64,000 bases of DNA from Acorus gramineus (GCA_030737835.1 JAUJYN010000025.1:1736001-1800000); one strand, 5' to 3'. Counted from the stretch's first letter, positions 1 to 12,080 are shown. Notes: generated by a model not told the origin, from the sequence alone. Numbers and translations: made by a program.

Positions 1-63
1 AAACCAATAACAATCAAATCAAGATTAACAATGCACACAAGAAGATTAATATATAGATAAAAT
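1..63. other. AT-rich flank, no feature seen
   Basis: This short AT-rich stretch precedes the first sequence that resembles the LINE. I see no coding potential or repeat boundary in it. It may be older host DNA or another degraded repeat. Confidence 0.4.
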
Positions 64-251
64 GGGGGCTCAGTAGATCTCCTTTGGTGTGGCTGAAAAC
101 AATTTCGGCGAGACTGAGCCTAACCGCCCTGGCATTATGGAGCCGCCGGCCGCCTTTTCGGAGATCCCCTCGTTAGCTCTCCTTCCTACCAAACCTTCTA
201 AGAAACCCTCTCTCTGGAAAACCTTCTAAGCCCCCAGGGGGCTCAGTAGAT
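64..251 (+). repeat. 15-bp direct repeat at the LINE 5' end
   Basis: The 15-mer GGGGGCTCAGTAGAT occurs at 64-78 and again at 237-251, 173 bp apart, in the untranslated region just before the first LINE ORF1-like reading frame. It could be a partial promoter or monomer duplication as found in some LINE 5' UTRs, or a chance local duplication. Confidence 0.4.
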
Positions 252-252
252 A

Positions 253-1796
253 GTGTTTTGCTCACCCTCTCTGGAAAACTTGTCACCTCCTCCTTTGCAA
301 AAGGGGGCTTCTGTGGCTAAAGCTTCTATGGGTGATTCCAACCTGATCGAAGTGGTGGATCCAACTGTTGTGGCCACCTCGGCTGTCGCGATTGACCCGG
401 CTGTTGCAGTCACCCAGCGAAACCTTCGGATTCGACCACCGCAACCCGGGGAGGCCCTCCCCACTCCAAGGCACTGCTGCCACCACCTGTGAGGTCCTCT
501 AGAGCTGCTGCTCACTCATCTTCGATTGGCAAAGGAAAGGGCATTCTCTGCGGCAATTCATCCAAATCTGCTCCTTCTACTCGGGAAGGCAAACCTCTCG
601 ATCCTTCGGGAAGGCGACTGGGAGGGCATCCCTCCCTCCCCCTTCCAGGATTGCCTCCAAGAGCCGCAGTTGGGCCCAATTATTCCCAGTTTAGATTAAG
701 CCCCATACCAACAACGGGCTTTGCTTCATTGAGCCGGTAATCAAGAATGGAGAACCCGTGGTACCAAGTGATGAAGCTGATTTCTCTAAAATGGATGACC
801 ACTGGCGATACTCCTTGATAGGGTATATTGTTGGCAAAAAACCTTATTATAAACCTTTCATTGAGTATCGAAATTGTGTATGGCACCCAAAAGGCAATCT
901 AGAAGTTCTAATGCAAGGTGGTGGATTTTTCGTCACCAGATTTGCTAATGAAGAAGATCTGATGGCTATCATTGAAGGAGGTCCCTGGTTGATGGGGGAT
1001 CGTCCAATTGTATTGCGAAAATGGAACAGGGGTATGAAGATGGAGATAGAACATTTGGAAATGATTCTTATTTGGATTCGTCTTCCCCACCTTCCCCTCC
1101 ATCAATGGGGAACACGTATGCTTAGCAAGTTAACTAGTGTGATAGGGACCCCCCCTCTCTCTATGGACTGTTCGACTGCAACTCAATCTTGCATTGAGTT
1201 TGCTTGCATTTGTGTTGAAATTTCAGCGTATTCAGCACTTCCAAACTTCATACTTCTTAAAGAAGATCGAACCATAAGAGAAATCCAAGTTGAGTATGAA
1301 TGGAAACCCTCTCCATGTCGTTCTTGCAACACCTTTGGCTGCTCTGAGTCGCAATGCTCCATGTCTGGTGGGAACCACTCCCACTCCATCATAGGCACTC
1401 CTGCAAGCATCATTGCACCCTCCACTGGAAAAAGTCATGTGGAATGGATCCTCATCAAGAAACCAAGGTCTGAACTCCCCCCAACTCCAAGCAATTCAAC
1501 TGTATTGACACAAGAGAATTCTTTTAATCGTCTTCCGGAAGTCAATGAAGAACAACCATCATCTTTGGGAGTTGAAGAAGAGCCTTCAGCCACTCAGGAG
1601 TTATAACAGAGAAGGTGTCTCAGGTGACAAAGGAAAAGGCTCCAAAGAAGGTGTCATGTGCGGATGCTCAAGAGCAAACAGCAGTAGAGGAGGTGAACTT
1701 GTTATTGAGGCCACACCAATTCCAGTCCCAAATCCTGGTGTGCAGGAGAATGAACTCATTGAAGTGTTAAAAGGTAAGGAACAGATTATGGTGTAG
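253..1796 (+). pseudogene. LINE ORF1 (DUF4283 and zinc knuckle), broken
   Basis: ORF1 of plant LINEs encodes an RNA-binding protein that coats the element RNA. The best-preserved frame runs from about 722 to 1606 and has the DUF4283 hallmarks: NGEPVVPSDEADF near 746-786, then the GGPWLMGDRPIVLRKW and IWIRLPHLPLHQW blocks. A C-terminal zinc-knuckle-like segment lies near 1315-1357; its cysteines are spaced CX2CX4CX4C, so the usual histidine is replaced by cysteine. Upstream frames (253-492, 489-740) look like the N-terminal linker but need at least two frameshifts to join, and 1545-1796 reads on in another frame. The product is certainly non-functional. The family call is firm because ORF2 follows in the same orientation. 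Confidence 0.8.
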
Positions 1797-2149
1797 CACG
1801 AGAATCATTTAGCCCAAAAAGTAGAGAAACACTCATTAACATCTGAGAAGGGGTCTCATTGTTGATCTATCTGATACTCCCACCAATGGAGAAAGGGATA
1901 AACTCCAACCAAGATCTACCAAGCCTCCTGAAGCTCCAAACCCAGAACGTTCTGATCTTGAGGCTAGCCTCAGCTTCTTCCAAAATAGGAGGCGAGGTCA
2001 GAATCAGAAACAAAAACAATCCTGAATCTCACTCCAAGAAATGTTTGTGAAGCTCTTCTTATGATATCTCAAGGTGCGAGTCCTCTCGCTCTGCGTAATC
2101 CCACTTTTAGTGGGATGTGGTTTATGTTTAACTAAACTACCATATTGTT

Positions 2150-3016
2150 TCCAATGAATTGCACATCTTTTGAAATATTAGAGGGATTAAATGGTCGGAC
2201 AAGTGTATTGATCTTAAGGCATTTCTCAACAGCCATAAACCTTTTTGGTGATTCTATCTAAAACTAAATTTGATGAGGCTTGTCTTCTCACTCAAAAAAG
2301 GAAATTGGGTTCTTACCCCTCCTCTCATCTAGCACCTGAGGCTCGTATTTGCTTATTATGGCATGCAGATCAGATCAACCTTCAGTCTTATCTTGTACTC
2401 GCTAATACATCAACTGCTCTGTTCTCTACAAACCCACCAATACTTCATTCTTGGTTACTTTGGTCTATGCCTCGAATAGAAGTGTTGAATGGATTGCTCT
2501 GTGGGACTCTATCAAGCATATTTTCAGCTACTACTAGCTCCATGGGCTGGATTGTGGGGGGGTGACCTCAATCAGGTCAGATACAGTAATGAAAATGTGG
2601 GGGTCATCCCGTTCGTGCTCGATGACTCCACAAATTCAACTCATGTCTTCTTTATGCTGGTCTTGATGATCTTAAATCAATTGGACACTCACTATCTTGG
2701 AGCAACCATCAGGACAATCTCATTATGTGTCGTTTGGATAGAGTGTTAAGCAATCAGAACTTCATCTCGAGCTTTCCTCATTCATTGGTGGAATATCTCC
2801 CATCCAGTATCTCAGACTATTCTCCTATGAAGGTACTATTTGAATCCCCCCTCCTCTTTCCTTCGGGACCTAAGCCATTCAAGTACTTCGAGACTTGGGA
2901 AGAGCACCCATCCCTTTTGCAAGTTGTTCACCATACTTGGCAAGTGGAGGTAAGAGGAATCCCTTGTTTCAATTGATTACTAAACTGTCTAACACAAAGA
3001 GGCTCCTCAAGATTTG
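2150..3016 (+). pseudogene. LINE ORF2 N-terminus: AP-type endonuclease, decayed
   Basis: The endonuclease nicks target DNA to prime LINE reverse transcription. The start of ORF2 is recognisable near 2175-2210 (a WNIRGLNG-like block reading ILEGLNG), followed by GGDLNQV near 2557-2577 and CRLDRVLSNQNF at 2728-2763. The final catalytic block, usually SDHSP, reads SDYSP at 2812-2826: the active-site histidine is tyrosine (TAT at 2818-2820). Several frameshifts and stops separate these motifs. The reading is cut by the LTR at 3017 just past the endonuclease, before the RT domain that resumes at 5597. Confidence 0.75.
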
Positions 3017-3403
3017 TGTCACGCCCCAGGGCGGCCGTCCCCGATACGTGGCAAATATATATAATATCAGCAGTCTATACAGGAGATCAATAAAATACTC
3101 TAAACAACATCGAAATGACAACACAGACAATAAGGTAGCTGACATAATATATACAAATAGCGGAAGCTTAAACGACTGAGTCTGTAATTCAAAGACATAT
3201 TACAGACCCGATACATAATCAACTGTCCTGTGAGAGCTAATATACACAATGACATCCAAATACAAGTATGTGCCCAAGCACGGAATACAATACATACAAT
3301 CAAGAAGGGGATGCTGATGGCCTCTCACTCGCAGAACGTGACGCTGCTCCGCTACTGCTGATGTGCCTCGGGGAGCTCCTCCTTCAGATCCGACTCAGAT
3401 ATC

Positions 3404-4905
3404 ACTGGAGAAAAATATATATGCGAGGGGTGAGCCACACGCTCAGTGAATAGCACAACCCATGCATCACAATTCATATTAACCTTATATAATTTATAGC
3501 CCCTAACACGGGAGCAACTACACATTCTAGTGGGTCGTTTCATCGCCAACCCACCTCCCCCCCCCCCCTCACCCTCACCCTTTCTGGGGGGTGGGATGGG
3601 GCCTCTTGGGGCATACTAGACCGCTCTCCACCCCTGGTCCACCCGGTAGCCTCTCCCACACTCCGTAGCCTCCACCTGGTATACTCCCACTATCAGTACA
3701 GTCCGACGCATCGGAGGTACCTACAGACGGGAGCCCTCTGTCAGGCCAGCCAACGCCGGGGAGTTCCTACATCGGATCCAACCAAAAGGAGAAGACAGCC
3801 TACTCACACGGATACGATCCTCTTGGATCCGTCGACACCGATTTGTAACGCTAATAATGTCATGAATTCCCAAGAATTCCTCCAGGGCGCATAACTAAGA
3901 TGCAGGGAGACATATTATAACAACAAGGTTATAATATTCTCTAAGGCATGCTTGTAACTATATGCTCTCATTTTGATTTAATTAGATTAAACTAGATGGG
4001 AAACATACATAGTTCGGGGCATGGTGTCTAGGCATGCATAGGCCTCTATACATGATGTATGGGTGCATATCCCTAGCATACAAGTCTAAGGTGGCATGGA
4101 TACATCATATAAATCATGCATGCATAGTTTTACATCTATTACAAGTTAATAAACAATTATGGTGCCTCAGGGGAGGGCAATGCACGCCTACGTGCATCGA
4201 ACGCCTCCCTACTAGGTTGGATTGTCCCACTCACCGAGACCTGGGTCGTTGCGTGACCGTCCGTCAAGATCTGCAAGACATGGGCATTCAATATGGTGAG
4301 TAAACTACACAAATACATAAGAAATTTACTAGAAATACCCAATACTCGGACAAGCATGCATACGGACCCGCACGCATGCGAGTACGCGAGTACGCACGCG
4401 AGTCCGAGTGCCCCGACACCCTCCCGAACCCTCGGGCAGCCATACACATGGCCCCCCCCCGCACGCGCACGCACGAATGCGCACGCCCGCACGCGCCCCT
4501 GCGCCCTTGGCGCACTGCCACACCCCTGCCCGCGCGCCCAGACGCGCTGCCGCGCGTGTGCCCAGCCTGCGCGTACCTGCGCGCACTGCGCGCCTGCGCA
4601 GCTCCCCGCGCGCACGCCCGCGCGTCTGCTAGTACGCGCGCGCGCCCTCCAGCGCGCCTGTCTGTGAAACGCGCGCGCCCGAGCCCCTTCCACCCCCTCC
4701 TCAGCCCTTCCACAACCCCCTAACACCTATGCAAGCATGCATAACCATTTAAACCCTCTAATCAAACATCTAACCTAGCTAGGGGAGGAGGAAGACTTAC
4801 CCGAAGAGAGGAGGAACAAGGGAGGAAGCTCGGGTGCCCTTCGCGCACCAAATCGCCACCACCAAGACCACCACCACCACCACCACCCTCAGCCCTAACA
4901 ATGGC
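3404..4905 (-). other. Putative LTR leader introns (solo LTR 3017-5591)
   Basis: On the minus strand an acceptor of CTGTTTCAG type ends at 4905. A 104-nt exon follows (4904-4801), then a strong donor GTAAGTC (GT at 4800-4799). The next acceptor, GTCTTGCAG, ends at 4271, followed by a 36-nt exon (4270-4235) and a donor GTGAGTG (GT at 4234-4233). A last acceptor, TTTTTCTCCAG, ends at 3404. The donor before the first acceptor is weak here. The same exon sizes recur in other copies. Splicing is inferred, not shown. Confidence 0.5.
4362..4690 (-). repeat. CpG-dense alternating purine-pyrimidine tract
   Basis: About 330 bp of GCGC, ACGC and CACGCGC runs alternate purine and pyrimidine, the composition that favours Z-DNA. 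All six frames stay open for long stretches and give only Arg/Ala/Pro/Cys-rich translations, so I do not call genes here. The tract lies inside the predicted 530-bp leader intron (4800-4271). An equivalent tract sits at the same place in every group A and C LTR of the window. Confidence 0.75.
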
Positions 4906-5148
4906 TGAAACAGGGGAGAAAGGGAAGCCATAAGGGGAGGTAGAGAAAGGGGAAATCCAAAACAAAAACCATGGAGAGGTTGATCACAACCCCACCTTTC
5001 TTTTTCTCTTCTATGGCCTTCCTTTTCTTCTTCTCCTACTACCTCTAATGGGGGAAAATAACAAGAGGGAGAGGTGGAGTGTTTTGTGTGTGAGAGAGAT
5101 GAAGAAGAGAAGAGAAAAGAAGGGAAAGAAGGGGGACGCCCACTTTAG

Positions 5149-5190
5149 GGCACACACACACACACACACACACTCACACACTCACACACT
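5149..5190. repeat. CA/TG microsatellite in the LTR
   Basis: A CA-repeat runs between the W-box cluster and the GA-rich leader of this LTR. Similar CA or TG runs occupy the same position in the copies at 18347-18369, 22037-22075, 35476-35510 and 48508-48545, so it belongs to the family. Confidence 0.8.
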
Positions 5191-5217
5191 TAGAAAAAAT
5201 TTAGGGTTTTTGGTGTT

Positions 5218-5330
5218 TGACTTTGAGTCAACCCAACCACACAAACAAACAAAACCATTTGACCAAGTCAATGGTCAAACTTGACTTGGTCAAAGTCATC
5301 TTTGACTTGGTCAAGTCTCCGTTTGACATT
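5218..5330 (-). promoter_or_regulatory. W-box cluster in the LTR upstream region
   Basis: TTGACC or TTGACT cores and their complements occur about ten times in roughly 110 bp, partly as inverted pairs such as TTGACTTGGTCAA. TTGAC(C/T) is the binding core of WRKY transcription factors. The cluster is upstream of the putative leader in element orientation, where a U3 enhancer would lie. The function is inferred. Confidence 0.55.
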
Positions 5331-5591
5331 CCCACTCTGTCAAAACCCGGATACGATTCGGAACTGCCAAATTCTGAAACGTTACCGGAATTCGATGAAA
5401 TTTTCGTGAGTGGTTTGAAATGGCACCAGGACACATAATGTGCAGTTAGATTTTCAATCGGAGTTCTCAAGCTCAGGATGATAGCTAAAAGTCTAAAATT
5501 TTAGCTGTTCCGATCGAAAAAAGAAAAAGTTAAAAAACTGCCAGAATGTTCCAAAGGTGACCAGAAGGCAAAAAGTGACACATATATAACA

Positions 5592-7088
5592 ATTTGGAAC
5601 AAGGATATTTATGGCCCTATTCACTCAACTCTTGCTGCTAGTAAAAGGGAGCTTGAAAATGCTCAAAATGACCTTCTACAAAATCAATTTGAATCAATTA
5701 AAATTGTACATGAAAAAGAAGTGAGAGCATCTTATCATTCTCTTCTATTCCAAGAAGAGATTTGCAAGGCAGAAATCCCAACAACTCTGGTTGGAAGTTG
5801 GTGATTCGAATACAAATTTTCTTACAACTCTATCAAATCCAAATCTGTCAAGAACACAATCAGTAGGTTACAGACGTCTGATGGCTCACTTTGCTCTGAT
5901 CCGGAGGAACTCAAGCATCACATTGTTACTTTTTATAGCAATCTTCTCAATCGTACAAACAGTTCAGATCTAGACCTTCCAACTCCCACTTGTTTTTGCT
6001 CTATAGTTGAGGAAGAAGAAGTCCACACTACTGTATTCAGCATGAAGGCTTTGAGATCACCTAGCCCCGATGGATTCCCGAGAAGGTTCTATCAGACTTT
6101 TTGGTCTCTTATCAAGGAGGATCTTATCAATGCAATTCTGTTCTTCTTTCTTAAAGGAAAACATGTTCGTTAAGTGAGTCACTCTTTCCAAAGGCTCTTA
6201 ATGCAGATTCTTTAGACAAATAAAAACTCATCTCTTCTTCTAATACGTTCTATAAGGTTATCTCAAAGATTATGGCCCTACAATTGCAACCTAGTCCGAA
6301 GATTGTCAGTAATGATCAATCAGCATTCATTAAAGGCTGTAACATTCACCATAACATTTTGCTTGCTCATGAACTCATCAAATGTCTCAATCATGGGAAG
6401 CCGAGGGCTTGTATCAAAGTCGATCTTAAGAAAACATTTGATAGTGTGGCTTGGCCCTACTTGGAGAATGCTCTGCAGCGGATTGGCCTCAATGCTCACT
6501 GGGTAGCATTATGTATGGAATGTGTAACTTCTTCCAAATACTCAGTCCTCATCAATGGTTCCCCATGTGGTTTTTTCTCTTCATCTTGTGGGATTCGCCA
6601 AGGTGATTCCTTATCCCTATTGCTCTTCATGCTGGTGATTGACTCCTTCACTTCACTGCTTAACAAGTTAACTCATGAGGGAAGGGCTGGTTCCTACATC
6701 AAAGGTGAGCTTAATGTTACTCATCTCTGCTTTGCCAATGACCTCTTGATTTTTTGTGATACTAAGCCTAGTACAACAGTTGCACTCACAAACCTCTTTC
6801 AGTCCTTTGCTATGGCTTTGTGCCTTCATCTTAACTCTGCCAAGAGTCAGATTTTTGCCTCATGCAGCCCCTCTTCTTCGATATTCTGCAACTTGATGGA
6901 CATTCATCAACATACCCTACCGGTCAGGTACCTGGGTCTTCCTCTCCTCAATTGCACTATCAAATACACTCATTGTGTTCTCTTGGTGGACAAAATCAGG
7001 AAAAAAGTACTTGCATGGGAAGGTCATTCATTATCAAGGGCAAGATGTATAGAATTGATTAAATCTGTCCTATCCTCCTACCAAATTT
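5592..7088 (+). pseudogene. LINE fragment 2: ORF2 reverse transcriptase, inactive
   Basis: The first five bases (ATTTG) are the duplicated target site. The segment continues ORF2 with the linker before RT (WNKDIYGPIHSTLAASK near 5600-5650, EVGDSNTNF near 5794-5820). The best RT frame is 6272-7088: SAFIKGCNIHHNILLAHE, a DLKKTFDSV motif A region, GIRQGDSLS (motif B), and motif C as FANDLLIF near 6731-6754. The first aspartate of the usual FADD is asparagine (AAT at 6737-6739), which removes a metal-binding catalytic residue. Stops and frameshifts occur before 6272. The open frame beyond 7088 is LTR sequence. The domain is cut in the thumb region and resumes at 10871. Confidence 0.88.
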
Positions 7089-8398
7089 TGTTATGCCTGT
7101 GTCATTTGAAGCCATTTCGGTTAAGCCTTGGTCACATCTGGGTCATTTAGGGCCTTTTTCTTTTTCGATCGGAGTCGCTAAAATTTTGGCTTTTAGCTAC
7201 CTGCGGGAGTTAGAGTACTCTGATTGAAAATCTAACTGCATATTATGGGTCCTGGTACTGTTTCGTACTACCCATAAAAATTTCATTGAATTCCGGTAAC
7301 GTTTTAAAAAATATGCAGTTCTGAACCGTATCCGGGTTTTGAGAGTTCCTGGTTGGTCGAATAGTGTGAGATATTTTGAGGATGTGGTGACCTTTGGTAA
7401 CCTTACCCCCACCTTGCTTAGTGATGAAGAAACCTTTGGTCTTTTGGTATGTGAGTGGGTGAGCCTAACCCTAACCTCACCCCCCCCTTATGGTCACCCC
7501 TAGACACTATTTGAGCATGAAAATGACATTTTTGCCCTCTCTCTCTCTCCCCCTCTCTCCCATTTCGTGGAACACCTTCTCTCCCTCTCTTGGTCTCTTT
7601 TTTTCTCCTCTTTGTGTGTGAAGGAGGAGGAAGAAGCAATTGAAGGAAAAGATGAAGAAGAAGCACAAGAAAGAGTGAGAAAGGGTGAGTATGTGTTGTT
7701 GTTGTTGTTGTTGTTGTTTCTCTTCTCTCTATCCCCTTCTCATGCCCCTTTGCACCCCTGTTTTCTGCCATGAAGGGCTTGAGGAGATGCTGATGAGGTG
7801 GTGGTAGTGGAGGTGGTGGTTAAGGTGGTCGTGGGTGTGTCGAGAACCCCGCATCTCCCCATTTTCCTCCCCCTGTTTTGGTAAGGCAGCACTCTGTATT
7901 TTAAAGATCTCAGTGAATCTAGTATTTAGAGGCACATTTCTAGGATTATGTCTGCATATGATATGATCATCTATGTGTCTAGTTGTTATATATGAAATTT
8001 GGGGTCATTATGATATTTGTGTTGTAAGTTAGAAGCTGGTTTGCATGGCCTGTCCAGATTCACGTAGGAATTGACCTGCTTCTGGAAATAATTTATTACG
8101 GGCTTGTAGAGGCAAAATTAGGTTCTAATGCCTCATGGATTATGATCCCAGCACATCAGAGAATGTTCATGTTTTATTGCATAATTTTTGAAAGTGTATT
8201 GGGTGCTGTGGAGATCAATTTGTAGGGCTGGTTGCAGCAGGTTTGGCAATTTTGCTTGGTTGAGTGTCAAGGAGTTGTTTGCATGTGTCTTGGGTGATAA
8301 TATGGAAGTATCAGGGGTTAGGGTCTTCATGAAGTAGGCTTATATGTGTTATAAGAGTTTCCATATTTTAATTGTGGATCATTGGATGTGTTTTGCAG

Positions 8399-10482
8399 AT
8401 CTCATAGACCGGACGCGTGACGATCCGGGTATTTGTGAGTGGTTTGATCCAATCCCCCCCCCTCGAGATGCGCTCGACGAGCGTAGTCGTGCGTCGCGCA
8501 TTGATGGGGCATCCTAGCTATACTACTTGTGTAGATAAGTAGTATGGCCATGCTTAAACTATAATATGTTAGATATCTTGCATGCTAGGCTTATATTGCA
8601 TGTATTGTATCCATGTATGAATGACAGTATCGCATGCGCCCCTCCAGTACGGGCATGTATTTCTGTAATATGTATGGACATATAGAATAGGGCATGCCTT
8701 AGGTAGTATTGTAATACTACTCCCACCATATTATTAGGAATATTCAGCATGATTAAGTATGGGTTAATAACGGGCACCTGCCTAATATTCCCTTGCGATA
8801 AGACTCGAGGGCGTGGTGTAGTTGTTGCGCCCATGCTAATGGGGCAAAGCTATGACCAACTTCAAGAGATGATGATCTCTCTCTCGCCCTCTCCCTCTAC
8901 ACGAACTGAGTAAGTAGAGGTGATTTCCTACTCGACTCGGGTTCGTTTGGAATATTGGCATGCACCTGTTAGTGCGCGAGATCGCGCTTGACCCTTCTAT
9001 TTTAAGTTGGTGATATCCAACGCATGCTTAAGTTATGCCTTGTGTGCTTATGTGATTAATGGCCATGTATGCATGTTGTATGATTTGTTGTTTATGATGT
9101 AAATCCATGTTAGAGAGTATCCCTATAATTATTTGATAGGTTATCGTGCATGTAGTTCATGTACATAACTAAGATATAATTCTCCTGGATATATATGTGC
9201 ATGTTAAAACTGATTAGGCCTATCTGAAATAGGCGTGGGTATGACCCGTTGTCGGGTTGTACCTTATTAGTTAGAGCGCTAGCGATGTAATCGCCCCCGT
9301 GCATCCGAGCGATGCACTCGTTTGGAATTCAGGAGAATTCATTATCTTATCAGTTTTGTTAAGCCGGTAGTTGTGGTATTAAGCTAGGCCTACCCGTGCT
9401 AGGCGTGTATATGAACCGCCTGTTGGGTTATGTGCCTTGGGATTATTTCTACGTGAGAGCAGAGGCAACCCCCTTGTGTCCGAGCGATGCAACCGTGTGG
9501 GAGTACAATAGTATTCGATATCATCGATATGTGATTATCGAGAGTAGTTGTTTTTCCATTGGGTTCGCTTTGCGAACATGGAGTGTTTCCTCCCAATGTC
9601 TTCCGTGTTGAAGCGGCCCGGGTTGTAGTTGTCCTGAAAGAGGGCCCCCACCTGTAGGTACTATCGATGCATGCGGCAAGATGTATTGATCATGGGGGTA
9701 TACCAGGTAGAGGCTACCCGGGAGAGGGCTAACGAATGATATTGCGAGCGTGGAATCGTTCTCCCCTTCGTTGGATCCGTGTAGGAACTCCCCGGTGTTT
9801 GAAAAGCTTTCCTGATAGAGAGCTCCCATTCATAGATACTACCGATGCGTTCGGGAGCGTACTGATCGTGGGAGTATACCAGGTAGAGACTACCTGGGGA
9901 AAGGGCTACCGGTGGACCAAGGGTGTAGAGGAGTCTAATCTCTCCAAAAGTTCTATGTCACCTCTAAAGGGTGAGGGTGAGGATGAGGTGAAGACACGTC
10001 GCCGCGTGACCCATTCGTTGTTCGTCCGTTCCCATAGTTGTTGGGTCCGGTTGCGTGTCGATGTTCAAAGACATCGTTGGGCAGTTATCTTGATATAGAT
10101 GATCCAATAGTGTTGTGTAGACCAGTAATTCTGTGTCTCTTCGACCAACGGTATGGTCTCTCCCCAAAAGTCCCAAGAGTCTCCCTCCGGGAGTGAGGGT
10201 GAGGGTGAGGTTGGTGATCCAGTAGAGTTGTGTAGACCAGTAATTCCGTGTCTCTTTGACCAACGGTATGGTCTCTCCCCAAAAGTCCCAAGAGTCTTCC
10301 TCCGGGAGTGAGGGTGAGGGCGAGGTTGGTCGCGCCGCCGCGTGACCTTGTTATCCATTGGGTTTCCACCCATGTTTTTCCTTGAAAGGAAATTGTTTTA
10401 GTATTGAACTATTGTATTGGTGATTGGTTTCTAGCCACTCACTGAGCTTGTAGCTCACCCCTCGCATACTGTTTCTTTTCAG
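8399..10482 (+). other. Putative 36-nt leader exon and following intron, group B LTR
   Basis: An acceptor TTTTGCAG ends at 8398. A 36-nt exon spans 8399-8434 and is followed by a donor GTGAGTGG at 8435. The next acceptor, TTTCTTTTCAG, ends at 10482, just after the block CTCACCCCTCGCAT that also precedes the acceptor in group A LTRs. The exon length equals that in group A although the sequence differs at many positions. Confidence 0.5.
10101..10330 (+). repeat. 115-bp tandem duplication within the LTR
   Basis: Two copies of a unit starting GATCCA(A/G)TAG (10101 and 10216) run head to tail and differ at a few bases. Each ends in a GAGGGTGAGGGTGAGG-like run. The composite LTR copy at 30065-30180 has the unit once, so the duplication is probably private to this insertion. 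Confidence 0.75.
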
Positions 10483-10870
10483 GGGCAGTGTTGGGCGTGG
10501 AGCTGGAGCTTCCCTGTGGCGTGGTCTTATGTGCGTGGAGCGTTCTGTCCGGCGGGTGGCGAGTGCGAGGCTGTCAACAGTCCTAGAGTCATTTTATGTA
10601 TTGTAAATCGTGCATGTGGCACAGGGTGTATTTTATTTGGACTAGACTTGGCTCTCACAGGACATTGATTGTATATTCAAGTCTGTAATGATATTTTTGG
10701 TTTACAGACTTATTGATATTTTATGCTTCCGCCTTTTCAGTTGAGTTATCAGTTATCATTGCTTTGCCAGCTTGTGTGTTATTTATTGGAGTCATTGTTG
10801 ACCTCTTGTACTTGATAGCTGATATTTCATTATTGCCACGTCTCGGGGACGGCCGCCCTGGGGCGTGACA

Positions 10871-11335
10871 AATTTTATGGTAATCCTCATTCTGCCTTCC
10901 CCGACAGATTCAGAAAGATGTGGAGCAGACTATTCTATGGCAAGTGCACTCCAATGTTAGGAGAATACATCACATATCTTGGTCCACTATATGTAAACCT
11001 CTTTTGGAAGGGGGACTGGGGATCAAATCTCTCAAAGATTGGAGTACCGGCACAACTGGAGTTTGATTTTGGGAGATTGCTTGCAAATTTCCTTGCATCT
11101 AGACTGAATGGGTCTATAAAAGATATCTCAGGAACAAAAACATCTAGCAAATTCTTCCTCCTGTGGGTTGCACAAGTTCTTGGTCTTCTATTTTAAAAGC
11201 TAGAGGTTGGATTGCTCTAAAAGTTGCCTATATTATCTTTGAGGAGAAATCCATAAATATTTGGCACGATCCATGGTTCAATGGACATGGGTTGAAGCAC
11301 TATCTTGGGTATTTCCTACATTTGGTGTCACGCCC
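10871..11335 (+). pseudogene. LINE fragment 3: ORF2 after RT
   Basis: The segment starts with the AATTT duplication and resumes ORF2. Recognisable blocks are EGGLGIKSLKDWSTG near 11007-11050 and KARGWIALKVAYIIF then INIWHDPWFNG near 11200-11290. These are standard landmarks between RT and the zinc-binding zf-RVT domain of plant LINEs. Frameshifts near 11060-11200 separate the blocks. It ends at the TTTGG duplication (11331-11335) where the composite element begins, and the protein resumes at 35917. Confidence 0.8.
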
Positions 11336-11845
11336 CAGGGCGGCCGTCCCCGGGTCACGGCATGTGTATATACGATATCAGCAGTCTAAACAGAAGGTCA
11401 ATAATATACCCTAAACAACATCAACAATTACAACACAGACAACAAAGGGGCTGACATGATATATACACAAATAGCGGAAGCTAAAAGACTGAATCTGTAA
11501 CTCAAAAATATATTACAGACTCGATACATAATCAACTGTCCTGTGAGAGCCAATATATACAATGACATCCAAATATAATACAAACACGTGCCCAGCACAG
11601 AATATAATACATACAATCAAAAGGGATGCTAATAGCCTCTAAAACTCACCGAAATGTGGCGCTGCACCGCTACTGCTGAGGTCACTCGGGGAGCTCCTCC
11701 TCCTGATCCGACTCAGATAGCACTGGAGAAAAATATCATGCGAGGGGTGAGCCACACGCTCAGTGAATAGCACAACCCATGCATCACAGCTCATATTAAC
11801 CACAATTATTTATTCAAGCCTCAAAGTGGCAAGAACTCCACAATC

Positions 11846-12046
11846 CAGTAGGTCACTACATCGCCGACCCACCACACCCTCACCCTCACCCCTCAATAGG
11901 TGACATAGGATATTGGGACCGATTACTACACAAATCCGACGGGTCGCTACATCGCCGACCCACCACATCCTCACCCTCACCCCTCAATAGGTGACATAGG
12001 ATATTGGGACTTACAAACCAGTGGATCGCTACATCGCCAACCCACC

Positions 12047-12080
<34 letters not shown>

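Larger units (their letters stand above)
64..3016 (+). mobile_element. LINE (L1-like) fragment 1: 5' UTR, ORF1, endonuclease
   Basis: This is the 5' piece of a plant non-LTR retrotransposon. It carries a DUF4283-type ORF1 and the start of ORF2 with an apurinic-type endonuclease. It stops exactly where a solo LTR begins at 3017 and resumes at 5597 after the duplicated ATTTG. The later pieces at 5597-7088, 10871-11335 and 35917-36903 continue the same protein order (RT, RT thumb region, zf-RVT, RNase H), so all four belong to one element. The 5' boundary is uncertain. Confidence 0.85.
3017..5591 (-). mobile_element. Solo LTR, group A, in LINE ORF2 (TSD ATTTG)
   Basis: This 2575-bp LTR reads TGTCACGCCCC... 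to ...TATATAACA on the + strand, so the element lies on the minus strand. It is flanked by perfect ATTTG duplications (3012-3016 and 5592-5596). No gag, pol, PBS or PPT is attached, as expected after LTR-LTR recombination removed the body. In element orientation it holds a W-box cluster, a CA/TG microsatellite, putative splice sites and a GC-rich alternating tract. It separates the LINE endonuclease from its RT. Confidence 0.92.
7089..10870 (+). mobile_element. Solo LTR, group B, in the LINE RT (TSD AATTT)
   Basis: This 3782-bp LTR begins TGTTATGCCTGTG, ends GGGGCGTGACA, and has perfect AATTT duplications (7084-7088 and 10871-10875). It lies on the + strand, opposite to the first solo LTR. 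Its last block and several internal blocks match group A LTRs, but the first part differs and it lacks the large GC tract. It holds a 115-bp tandem duplication (10101-10330), a repeated block near 9610-9745 and 9796-9935, and GGGTGA runs. No coding domain was found across its length. Confidence 0.9.

Noticed and set aside
758-1606. A host gene for a DUF4283 / zinc-knuckle protein
   Set aside because: LINE endonuclease, RT, zf-RVT and RNase H follow in the same orientation, so this is ORF1 of a retrotransposon.
4157-4726. Long overlapping ORFs in GC-rich tracts (here and at 13016, 15052, 15699, 18763, 21008, 25657, 27430, 34471, 41481, 47584, 55001, 62849)
   Set aside because: Open frames on both strands come from low-complexity CGCACG-type sequence. 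The translations are Arg/Ala/Pro/Cys-rich, differ between copies, and have no conserved start, stop or domain.
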